Of a stretch of 5,133 bases of DNA, positions 1-5,133 are shown in pieces (position 1 is the stretch's first letter; each line of letters begins with the position of its first letter). The translations under genes and the position numbers were made by a program. Origin of the DNA: Anaerolineae bacterium (GTDB taxonomy: Bacteria > Chloroflexota > Anaerolineae > JAAYZQ01); NCBI GenBank assembly GCA_016926595.1, contig JAFGOG010000368.1, forward strand, positions 1 through 5,133. Direction: 5' to 3'. The notes under the pieces were generated by a model, which saw only the letters and a program-made list of their open reading frames with translations, was not told the DNA's origin and made no database searches.

Positions 1-536
1 GCCTCGCCGCGCACGGCGGCATCCTCGGTGAGCTGCTCGGCCAGGATGTCGCGGGCGCCGGCCAGGGCGGATTCGACGTCGGGCACGTCATCCGACAGGA
101 AGGCAGCAGCCAAGGCAGCCGGCGGGCGATTGTCCTGCTGGGCCAAGAGCTGGTCGGCCAAAGGCTGAAGACCTCGCTCACGAGCGATGGAGGCCCTGGT
201 CCGGCGCTTGGGCTTGTAGGGCAGATATAGGTCTTCGACCACTTGCAAGGTAGCCGCCGCCTCGATAGCCGCCGCCAGCTCGGGCGTCAGCTTGCCCTGC
301 TCTTCAATGCTGCTCAGCACGGCCTGTTTGCGCTCGGCAAGGCGGCGCAGGTAGGCCAGCCGGGCCTGCACCTGGCGCAACTGCTCTTCGTCGAGGCCGC
401 CGGTAACCTCTTTGCGGTAGCGGGCGACGAAGGGCAAGGTATTGCCATCGTCGAACAGGGCAACCGTCGCGGCGACGTGAGCGTGCGGCAGCTTGAGCTC
501 AGAGGCGATAGTGGAGACGATATCAGTGGTTGTCAT
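1..536 (-). CDS. tex: Tex, S1-domain RNA-binding transcription accessory protein (N-terminal part, cut by window edge)
   Basis: The frame is open from ATG at 536-534 to the left edge and gives 178 residues beginning MTTTDIVSTIASELKL. Characteristic Tex N-terminal stretches are visible: GNTLPFVARYRKEVTGG at about residues 31-47, IEEQGKLTPEL at 77-87, EDLYLPYKPKRRTRA at 101-115 and ALAGARDILAEQ at 157-168. Members of this family are usually about 700-800 residues, so the YqgF-like nuclease fold, the HhH segments and the C-terminal S1 domain would lie outside the window. Tex is a cytoplasmic nucleic-acid-binding protein linked to transcription and RNA handling. The start is supported by an AAAGGA ribosome binding site five bases upstream. 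The start codon lies inside the 3' end of the receiver gene (14-nt overlap), so the two are probably translationally coupled. No frameshift or stop is seen in the visible part. The family assignment is very secure. Confidence 0.95.
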   Translation of the reverse strand, partial: MTTTDIVSTIASELKLPHAHVAATVALFDDGNTLPFVARYRKEVTGGLDEEQLRQVQARLAYLRRLAERKQAVLSSIEEQGKLTPELAAAIEAAATLQVVEDLYLPYKPKRRTRASIARERGLQPLADQLLAQQDNRPPAALAAAFLSDDVPDVESALAGARDILAEQLTEDAAVRGE

Positions 537-903
537 GCGGGTCCTTTGACAGCAAGCGGCGAGCCAGGTCGCGTAACTGGATAAAGCCGACCGGCTTGAG
601 AAGGATCAAATCGGCGTCGGCTTCCAGGGTCTGGGCCAGGGCAACGTCGGCGGAGGCGACGACGATTCGCGTCTTGGCCAGGCGCGGATCAGTACGGATG
701 TGGCGCAGGATCTTGTCACCGCTCACACCCGGCAGGTGCATATCGAGGATGACGATCTCTGGCACCGTCTCGGCCAGGCGGGCCAGCGCCTGGTCGCCGC
801 GGGCTATTATCTCGGTAGTGAATCCAGCTTCGACAAGCGCTTCGGCAAAGATCTCGGCCAGGTCTGGCTCGTCCTCGATGATGAACGCCAGGGGACCTTT
901 CAT
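523..903 (-). CDS. Single-domain response regulator (stand-alone receiver, CheY-like fold)
   Basis: This 126-residue protein is a complete receiver domain with no output domain. Visible receiver residues are the acidic pair E10-D11 in FIIEDEPD, the phospho-acceptor D54 in VILDMHLPGVSG, the switch residue S84 in VVASAD (serine where threonine is also common), and K103-P104 in LLLKPV. A longer reading starting at 996 is possible, but the ATG at 903-901 is preferred. It has AAAGGGAG seven bases upstream and begins directly at the first receiver strand (MKGPLAFIIEDEP), while the extra 31 residues have no family character. Such proteins act by protein-protein contact or as phosphorelay intermediates in the cytoplasm. 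No cognate kinase is adjacent; the nearest is the kinase at 1883-3481, which has its own regulator. The gene follows tRNA-Lys by about 100 bases and overlaps tex by 14 nt. The family is secure; the partner and role are unknown. Confidence 0.92.
   Translation of the reverse strand: MKGPLAFIIEDEPDLAEIFAEALVEAGFTTEIIARGDQALARLAETVPEIVILDMHLPGVSGDKILRHIRTDPRLAKTRIVVASADVALAQTLEADADLILLKPVGFIQLRDLARRLLSKDPHDNH
542..547 (-). promoter_or_regulatory. Ribosome binding site of tex
   Basis: On the minus strand AAAGGA is followed by CCCGC and then ATG. It lies within the last codons of the receiver gene, which fixes the tex start and indicates that tex is translated from the same message as the receiver. 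Confidence 0.7.
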
Positions 904-910
904 GTCGTTT

Positions 911-918
911 CTCCCTTT
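911..918 (-). promoter_or_regulatory. Ribosome binding site of the lone receiver; decides its start
   Basis: AAAGGGAG on the minus strand lies seven bases before ATG 903-901. It supports this start over the in-frame ATG codons further upstream (for example near 924 and 996), whose added residues do not belong to the receiver fold. Confidence 0.75.
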
Positions 919-929
919 CGTCATAAAGC

Positions 930-985
930 AAAAAAGGACAGCAGTCTCTGCATATCCCAGGCTGACTGGGTGTGCCGGAGCTGCC
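930..985 (-). terminator. Possible branched hairpin plus T-tract (terminator or attenuator) after tRNA-Lys
   Basis: Reading the minus strand, GGCAGC (985-980) can pair with GCTGTC (942-937), with one G-U pair. One base later come six T residues (935-930). Inside the loop, CCCAG and CTGGG (970-956) form a perfect five-pair stem with a five-base loop. A competing small stem, GCAG-AGA-CTGC (951-941), would use part of the outer 3' arm. It could end the tRNA transcript, or only reduce read-through into the receiver and tex. The outer loop is long (37 bases) and the stems are short, so this is a weak call. Confidence 0.3.
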
Positions 986-1005
986 ATCCTCGGCAATCGT
1001 GCAGG

Positions 1006-1079
1006 TGAGCCGTGAAGGACTCGAACCTTCGACCCGCTGCTTAAAAGGCAGCTGCTCTACCAAACTGAGCTAACGGCCC
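1006..1079 (-). tRNA. tRNA-Lys, anticodon UUU
   Basis: The 74-base cloverleaf is complete. The acceptor stem GGGCCGT pairs with ACGGCTC (one G-U), and the discriminator is A. The D stem is GCTC/GAGC. The anticodon stem GCTGC/GCAGC encloses loop CTTTTAA, with the TTT anticodon at 1045-1043. The variable loop is GGGTC, and the T stem GAAGG/CCTTC encloses TTCGAGT. The anticodon reads AAA and AAG codons. The bases after the discriminator are CCT rather than CCA, so the CCA end is not encoded and must be added by nucleotidyltransferase. The gene sits between two signalling genes on the same strand and has its own promoter just upstream. Confidence 0.97.
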
Positions 1080-1090
1080 ACACCACCCAC

Positions 1091-1119
1091 ATTGTACCAT
1101 TACGCGCCCGGTTTGGCAA
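1091..1119 (-). promoter_or_regulatory. Sigma-70-type promoter for tRNA-Lys
   Basis: On the minus strand, -35 TTGCCA (1119-1114) is separated by exactly 17 bases from -10 TACAAT (1096-1091). The -10 is preceded by TGG, an extended -10 element. Eleven bases separate the -10 from the first tRNA base, so a normal start point would give a leader of only about four to five bases, as expected for a stable-RNA gene. A second -35-like hexamer, TTGACT (1126-1121), is 24 bases from the -10, too far to be used with it. The promoter could also feed the receiver and tex if transcription continues past the tRNA. Confidence 0.75.
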
Positions 1120-1151
1120 AAGTCAAAACCACAAAGGACGCACGATTACCA

Positions 1152-1880
1152 TCACGGCTCGGAAGGTGGATCTTGCTGGCGAAAATCGACAAAGCGGTAG
1201 CCTACGCCGCGCTCGGTAAAGATGTAGTGGGGGTTGCCGGGGTCCGGCTCGATCTTTTGGCGCAGATAGGTGATGTACAGGCGCAGGAGTTGGGTGTCTT
1301 CACGGTATTCATAGCCCCATACTTTGGACAGCAGCATCTCGTGGGTCATGACCCAACCGGGGTTGTTGACCAGATGGTAAAGGAGCCGGTGCTCGGTTGG
1401 GCGCAGGTTGATCCGCTGGCCGTCGACGATCACCTCCCTCTGCCGAAAGTCAACCGACAGGCGATCGTCGATGCGGACCACCTCGCCGCTGGCCGAGGCC
1501 GGTTTTTCGACCCGGCGGAGCACGGCGCGGATGCGGCTGGCCAGCTCGCGCGGGCTGAACGGCTTGGTGACGTAATCGTCGGCCCCCAGCTCCAAGCCGT
1601 GGATGCGGTCCTCTTCGTCGCCGCGCACGGTGAGCATGATGACCGGCACGTTCGAGATCTCGCGCAGCCGCTCGAGAGTCTCAAAACCGTCCATGTGGGG
1701 CATCATGACGTCGAGCAGCACCAGGTCGGGGAGGTCCTGGCGGACCCGTTCCAGCGCCTCCAGCCCGTCGCCCGCTTCGGTAACCCGATACCCTTCCAAT
1801 TCCAGGTTCATCCGCACAAAGCGGATCATTTTCGCTTCGTCGTCTACGACTAGGATCAACTTGTCGTTAGCCGGGCTCAT
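1152..1880 (-). CDS. OmpR/PhoB-family response regulator with winged-helix DNA-binding domain (KdpE/PhoB-like)
   Basis: This 242-residue transcription factor is of normal length for the family. The receiver domain (about residues 7-122) shows D13-D14, phospho-acceptor D57 in [16 protein letters not shown]84 in IMLTVRG, and K106-P107 in [13 protein letters not shown] short linker (about 123-134) leads to the OmpR-type winged helix (about 135-231). That domain is marked by [13 protein letters not shown], the recognition-helix region [16 protein letters not shown], and the closing wing ending ERGVGYRF. The protein should be phosphorylated by the kinase encoded immediately upstream and then bind direct-repeat operators as a dimer; the target genes are not evident. 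ATG 1880-1878 follows the kinase stop by two bases, with GAGGAG six bases upstream inside the kinase gene, a sign of coupled translation. KdpE, PhoB and MtrA types cannot be told apart by eye, and no kdp or pst genes are here, so no gene symbol is given. Confidence 0.96.
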   Translation of the reverse strand: MSPANDKLILVVDDEAKMIRFVRMNLELEGYRVTEAGDGLEALERVRQDLPDLVLLDVMMPHMDGFETLERLREISNVPVIMLTVRGDEEDRIHGLELGADDYVTKPFSPRELASRIRAVLRRVEKPASASGEVVRIDDRLSVDFRQREVIVDGQRINLRPTEHRLLYHLVNNPGWVMTHEMLLSKVWGYEYREDTQLLRLYITYLRQKIEPDPGNPHYIFTERGVGYRFVDFRQQDPPSEP

Positions 1881-1882
1881 TT

Positions 1883-3481
1883 CTATCTCCTCGGCAGGGT
1901 AAAGATAAAGATCGAGCCTCGCTCAGGGGCGCTCTCGACCCAGATGCGGCCGCCGTGGGCCTCGACGATAGCCTTGACCAGGTACAAACCCAGGCCGGTG
2001 CCCTTGGCCTGGCGGTGCTCAGGCAAATCGACGCGGTGAAAGCGATCGAATATGCGGGCCTGTTCCTCCGGAGGTATGCCGATCCCCTGGTCGGCCACAT
2101 ACACGGTTACGGTCGCCGGATCGGCGCGGCCGCCGATCCAGATCGTGCCGCCCGAGGGCGAGTATTTGACAGCGTTGTCGATCAGGTTGGACAGCACCTC
2201 CTGAAGCCGCTCGGGGTCGCCCCACACGGTGGGCAGGTCAGGCGGAAAGTCGAACTCGAAGGTATGGAGGCTGGCGCGTGCCCGCAGGCCATCGACGACT
2301 TTGCGAGCCAGGTGGGGCAACGAAACGTCGGTCGGCTCCAGTTTGAGCCGGCCGGCCTGGATGCGGCTGGCTTCCAGGAGGTCGTCGATCAGGTGGGTCA
2401 GGTGATCGGCCTCTTCGTTGATGACGGCCAGGCTGTCGCGCACCGTCTCGGCATCCCAGGCCGCGTCCTCGCGCTGCAGCGTCTCGGCATAGCCCTTGAT
2501 CAACGCCACGGGCGTCTTGAGCTCGTGGGAGACGACCGAGACAAAGGTCGACTTGAGATCCTCCGCCTGGCGGAACCGGGTGATGTCTACAACGTTGAGG
2601 ATGACCCACAGCAGGTCGCCTTCTCGATCATAGAGGGGCGTGGCCGTCACCCCAGCGCTGACCGGCGCGGTATAAGTAGCCCTCCGCGCCTGCCCCGCGC
2701 GACCAACGATCTCGCCTTCGACGTAGCGGGGCTCGGCGCCCTTGGAGGTGCGCCGGTCGGGCACGCCAGGCAGGGAAACGGGATCGCCGTTGCGGTCACG
2801 CAGGCTCAGCACTTCCGCAGCCGGGCGGCCAACGGCTTCTCCCAGCTCCCAACCGGTCATGTGGGACAAGGCGCGGTTGACCCGCCGCACGAGTCCAGTT
2901 CGATCCACGATCACGATCCCTTCAGCGCTGTTGTCGATGATGGCTGCCAGTAGCTGTCCCTCATCGCTGATCTGTTCGTAGAGGGTAGCGTTGCGCACGG
3001 CGATGGCGGCCTGGTCGGCAAAGGCGGCCAAAAGGGCCTGGTCTTCCGCCGAAAACGCGCCGCCGCCGATGCGAAAGATATAGATGGCGCCGATCCAGGC
3101 CTCTTCGATGACAAGCGGCAGGGCAACCACCTGGTTCACGGCGAGGCCGGCGGCGGCGGCGACCATGCCCAGCCGCACATTGAGGTCGGGGATGTGCCAC
3201 CTGTAGGGGCGACCGCTGCCGGGTGCAGGCGCGCCAAGTCCCGGCAGGTCAGCCCACAGCGGGCGGAAAAAGCTCAGCATCTGCGGCGGCAGGCCGTAGC
3301 TGGCCCGCACGTGCATAACCCCATCGGCATCGCCCAGGACGATCAGGCCCACCTGGCCGCGCAGCAGCTCAACGGCGCTCTTGAGGGTCAGCTCCAGCAG
3401 CGACGCCAGGTCAAGCCGGGCGGTCATTGCCCGGCTGATCTGCAGCAAATAGTCCCGTTGGCGAAGGCGGTAATCTTGCAT
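1883..3481 (-). CDS. Soluble GAF-PAS sensor histidine kinase
   Basis: The protein has 532 residues and no hydrophobic segment long enough to cross a membrane, so it should be cytoplasmic. Domains in order are a GAF domain (about 15-168, ending [13 protein letters not shown]), a PAS domain (about 175-305, with [18 protein letters not shown] and the closing [14 protein letters not shown]), and a HisKA dimerisation domain with phospho-acceptor H319 in [17 protein letters not shown]. The HATPase_c domain follows, with N-box N432 and N436 in [12 protein letters not shown], the G1 box DQGIGIP (464-470), the F-box IFDRFHRV (477-484), and the G2 box [13 protein letters not shown] (493-505). All boxes needed for ATP binding and autophosphorylation are intact. 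The start is the first ATG after an in-frame TGA at 3487-3485; the upstream Shine-Dalgarno is poor (GGGG then GAGAG touching the ATG). The gene follows galK by 31 bases and precedes its likely partner regulator by two. The ligand of GAF or PAS cannot be read; no haem- or flavin-binding motif is obvious. Confidence 0.95.
   Translation of the reverse strand: MQDYRLRQRDYLLQISRAMTARLDLASLLELTLKSAVELLRGQVGLIVLGDADGVMHVRASYGLPPQMLSFFRPLWADLPGLGAPAPGSGRPYRWHIPDLNVRLGMVAAAAGLAVNQVVALPLVIEEAWIGAIYIFRIGGGAFSAEDQALLAAFADQAAIAVRNATLYEQISDEGQLLAAIIDNSAEGIVIVDRTGLVRRVNRALSHMTGWELGEAVGRPAAEVLSLRDRNGDPVSLPGVPDRRTSKGAEPRYVEGEIVGRAGQARRATYTAPVSAGVTATPLYDREGDLLWVILNVVDITRFRQAEDLKSTFVSVVSHELKTPVALIKGYAETLQREDAAWDAETVRDSLAVINEEADHLTHLIDDLLEASRIQAGRLKLEPTDVSLPHLARKVVDGLRARASLHTFEFDFPPDLPTVWGDPERLQEVLSNLIDNAVKYSPSGGTIWIGGRADPATVTVYVADQGIGIPPEEQARIFDRFHRVDLPEHRQAKGTGLGLYLVKAIVEAHGGRIWVESAPERGSIFIFTLPRR
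1887..1892 (-). promoter_or_regulatory. Ribosome binding site of the response regulator, inside the kinase 3' end
   Basis: GAGGAG on the minus strand lies six bases before ATG 1880-1878 and overlaps the last sense codons of the kinase. Its placement means that ribosomes finishing the kinase can restart on the regulator, keeping the two partners in proportion. Confidence 0.8.
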
Positions 3482-3512
3482 CTCTCAACCCCAGCTCTGT
3501 AACCGCCGGCTT

Positions 3513-4667
3513 TTAACCCACAGGTCCAGCGCCCGCCGACGCCCGGCAGACGTACAGAACCGGGGTGCGCAGGGTCTGGCGCCTGTAGACAGCAACGACG
3601 TTGTGGGTGAATGTCTCTACAGCCGGCAGGTCAACCAGGGCAACGGCGCAGCCGCCAAAACCGGCGCCGGTCATACGGGCACCCCAACAGCCAGGCTGCG
3701 ACTGGGCCAGCGCGGCCATCAGGTCCAGCTCTTCGCAGCTTACCTCGTACAGATCACGCAGGCTGGTGTGCGATTCGCTCATCAGCCGGCCAAAGGCGTG
3801 CAGATCACCCCGGCGCAACGCTTCAGCGGCGCGCAGTGTGCGGTCGTTTTCGTGGACGACATGCCTGCAGCGCCGGCGCAGCACAGGCGGCAGCTCTTTG
3901 GACCGGGCCTCAAATGTCGCCACGTCCAGATCGCGCAGGGCGGGGACGTCCAGCCGCCGGGCGCCCTCTTCGCACTGGGCGCGGCGCTCGTTGTAGGCCG
4001 AATCGGCCAGGCCACGCCGTTTACTGGTGTCGCACACTATCACCGCCGCATCGCGAGGCAGCGGCACCGGCTGCCAGGTCAAGGCCCGGCAGTCGATGAG
4101 CATCGCCTGGCCTTCCTGGCCCACTGCCGAGATCAGTTGGTCCATCAGGCCGCACCGGGTGCCGGCGAATTGCTGTTCGGCTCGCTGGCTCAGCCGGGCC
4201 AGCTCCAGTAGCGGCAGGTCGAGGGCAAACAGATCGCGGGCTGCTGCGGCCACCGCCATTTCCACCGCAGCCGAGGAGCTGAGGCCGGCGCCGATCGGCA
4301 CGTCGCCGGCGTAGGCCAGGTCAAGACCGGCCAGACGATGACCGGCCAGCTCCAGCATGGCCAGGACACCCCGGACATAGTTGGCCCAGTGCGCCTCCCG
4401 GCTGGGGCGCAAGTCGTCAAGCTCAAAGACGTCGTCCCGCTCCAAGGTAACGGCCCGCAGGCGCACCTGCCGGTCAGAGCGCGGGGCAGCGGCCAGCCAC
4501 ACGGCGCGATCGATGGCCATTGGCAGCACAAAGCCGTCGTTATAGTCGGTATGCTCTCCGATCAGGTTCACCCGTCCGGGAGCGCGGTACAGGCGCGCGG
4601 GCTGGTAGCCAAAAACGTGGCGGAATGCTCCCGCAACCTCGGATGCCAGGCCCGAGCTAGGCGCCAT
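3513..4667 (-). CDS. galK: Galactokinase (GHMP kinase family)
   Basis: Galactokinase phosphorylates alpha-D-galactose at C1 with ATP, the entry step of the Leloir pathway, in the cytoplasm. The 384-residue length is typical. The galactokinase signature is complete near the N-terminus (GRVNLIGEHTDYNDG, residues 31-45). R32 corresponds to the catalytic arginine of the family, and E38, H39 and D41 are sugar-binding positions. The GHMP ATP-binding loop PIGAGLSSSAA spans 124-134. The catalytic aspartate is expected at D176 in CGLMDQ. The C-terminal glycine-rich motif MTGAGFGGCAVAL spans 332-344. ATG 4667 lies within the 3' end of apgM (11-nt overlap) and lacks a clear ribosome binding site, so translation probably depends on coupling. 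No galT, galE or sugar transporter is visible in the window. A related activity such as N-acetylgalactosamine kinase cannot be excluded, but the exact signature favours galactose. Confidence 0.95.
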   Translation of the reverse strand: MAPSSGLASEVAGAFRHVFGYQPARLYRAPGRVNLIGEHTDYNDGFVLPMAIDRAVWLAAAPRSDRQVRLRAVTLERDDVFELDDLRPSREAHWANYVRGVLAMLELAGHRLAGLDLAYAGDVPIGAGLSSSAAVEMAVAAAARDLFALDLPLLELARLSQRAEQQFAGTRCGLMDQLISAVGQEGQAMLIDCRALTWQPVPLPRDAAVIVCDTSKRRGLADSAYNERRAQCEEGARRLDVPALRDLDVATFEARSKELPPVLRRRCRHVVHENDRTLRAAEALRRGDLHAFGRLMSESHTSLRDLYEVSCEELDLMAALAQSQPGCWGARMTGAGFGGCAVALVDLPAVETFTHNVVAVYRRQTLRTPVLYVCRASAGAGPVG

Positions 4668-5133
4668 ACTTGGTCAGCCTGACGGCATGGCCCATCGCCA
4701 ATGGAAGCTCGTGGACAGCCGGGAAGACACCCAAGCTGCCCCGGGCGCAGGCCCGCTCGCCAAACTCGCCGATCCCGTCGGGCAGGCAGTAACGGCTCCA
4801 CAACAAGGTGGGCACCGGGTGCCAGGAGTGGCTTTTTAGGACGGCCGGAGTTGAATGGTCGCCGGTCACGATCAGAACGTCGGGATCGAGGGCCAGAATG
4901 GCAGGCACCACCACCTCATCCACGTGCTCGATGATTGCGACCTTGCGCTCAAAGTCGCCATCCTCGCCAGCCGAGTCGGTCTTTTTTACGTGGAAGTAGA
5001 AATAGTCGTACCGGCTCCAATGAGCACGCAGAGTGTCGACCTGATCCTCAACCGCCTCACCGGCCACATCCAGGATGTCCATGCCGATGAGCCGGGCCAC
5101 GCCTTTGTACATGGGATAGACGGCGACGGCCGC
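4657..5133 (-). CDS. apgM: 2,3-bisphosphoglycerate-independent phosphoglycerate mutase, archaeal type (C-terminal part, cut by window edge)
   Basis: The frame is open to the right edge and ends at TAG 4659-4657, giving 158 visible residues that begin AAVAVYPMYKGVARLIGM. The internal ATG at 5112 is not the start, because the family motif continues upstream of it. The full family is about 400 residues, so over half lies outside. The alkaline-phosphatase-superfamily metalloenzyme features visible here are YFYFHVKKTDSAGEDGDF (residues 44-61 of the fragment), the metal-binding TGDHSTP (90-96), and the HSWHPVP segment (102-108). D92, H93 and H102 are likely metal ligands, and D53 possibly one. The enzyme interconverts 3- and 2-phosphoglycerate in lower glycolysis and gluconeogenesis using divalent metal. 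Members of this group belong with the archaeal ApgM rather than classical GpmI, which fits the short distance between motifs. The gene overlaps galK by 11 nt. A divergent phosphopentomutase-like or other metalloenzyme is less likely. Confidence 0.9.
   Translation of the reverse strand, partial: AAVAVYPMYKGVARLIGMDILDVAGEAVEDQVDTLRAHWSRYDYFYFHVKKTDSAGEDGDFERKVAIIEHVDEVVVPAILALDPDVLIVTGDHSTPAVLKSHSWHPVPTLLWSRYCLPDGIGEFGERACARGSLGVFPAVHELPLAMGHAVRLTKYGA

Noticed and set aside
904..996. N-terminal extension of the lone receiver to an ATG at 996
   Set aside because: The added 31 residues lack receiver character, the region carries the candidate hairpin and T-tract, and the strong AAAGGGAG site marks the start at 903.
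1006..1079. tRNA-Lys as an integration site for a mobile element
   Set aside because: No integrase gene and no duplicated tRNA 3' end is seen in the window, and the neighbours look like resident genes.
1121..1126. TTGACT as the -35 element of the tRNA promoter
   Set aside because: It is 24 bases from the -10, outside the usable range; TTGCCA at 1119-1114 gives the ideal 17-base spacing.
1080..1151. Terminator after the OmpR-type regulator
   Set aside because: The only inverted repeat seen is a weak GGTTT/AAACC pair with an 11-base loop overlapping the tRNA promoter, with no T-tract following it.
1092..1853. A 253-codon plus-strand open frame opposite the response regulator
   Set aside because: It starts in the tRNA promoter region and mirrors a well-conserved OmpR-family gene; its low-complexity translation resembles no family.
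1955..2953. A 332-codon plus-strand open frame opposite the histidine kinase
   Set aside because: It is the antisense shadow of a confidently identified GAF-PAS kinase in GC-rich DNA. The translation has no recognisable domain and no plausible ribosome binding site.
3603..4211. Plus-strand open frames opposite galK
   Set aside because: They are shadows of an intact galactokinase with all its motifs; none has a recognisable product or ribosome binding site.
5110..5112. ATG at 5112 as the start of a 151-residue phosphoglycerate mutase
   Set aside because: The frame stays open to the window edge and the upstream residues (AAVAVYP) continue the family motif, so this methionine is internal to a truncated gene.

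Overview
The window is a GC-rich (by eye about 60-65%), densely packed bacterial segment in which every supported gene lies on the minus strand. Transcription therefore runs from high to low coordinates. In that order the genes are: the C-terminal part of an archaeal-type phosphoglycerate mutase (cut by the right edge), a galactokinase, a soluble GAF-PAS histidine kinase, an OmpR/PhoB-type response regulator, tRNA-Lys(UUU), a single-domain receiver protein, and the N-terminal part of the RNA-binding protein Tex (cut by the left edge).

Organism: the sequence suggests a free-living bacterium of the Chloroflexota (Anaerolineae-like) type. The reasons are the high GC, the archaeal-type ApgM in a bacterial context, a cytoplasmic GAF/PAS kinase paired with a KdpE/PhoB-like regulator, and a tRNA without an encoded CCA end. 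This is an inference from gene style; no marker here fixes the phylum, and other GC-rich lineages are possible.

Layout. Positions 5133-3513 hold two central-carbon genes, apgM and galK, whose reading frames overlap by 11 nt. Positions 3481-1152 hold a two-component system: the kinase starts 31 nt after galK, and the regulator starts 2 nt after the kinase stop, with its ribosome binding site inside the kinase 3' end. Positions 1119-1006 hold a good promoter (TTGCCA, 17-nt spacer, extended TGG, TACAAT) serving tRNA-Lys. Positions 985-930 hold a possible branched hairpin followed by six T residues. Positions 903-1 hold the lone receiver and tex, overlapping by 14 nt.

How they work together: the overlaps point to three translationally coupled pairs (apgM-galK, kinase-regulator, receiver-tex). 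I see no convincing terminator between galK and the kinase or between the regulator and the tRNA promoter, so a long read-through transcript is possible. The kinase has no membrane segment and should sense a cytoplasmic signal through GAF and/or PAS. Its position after galK makes a link to carbon or energy status conceivable but unproven. I found no mobile element, CRISPR array, notable repeat or clearly new system. The least ordinary points are the receiver-tex coupling, the apgM-galK-kinase-regulator layout, and the tRNA sitting between two signalling genes.
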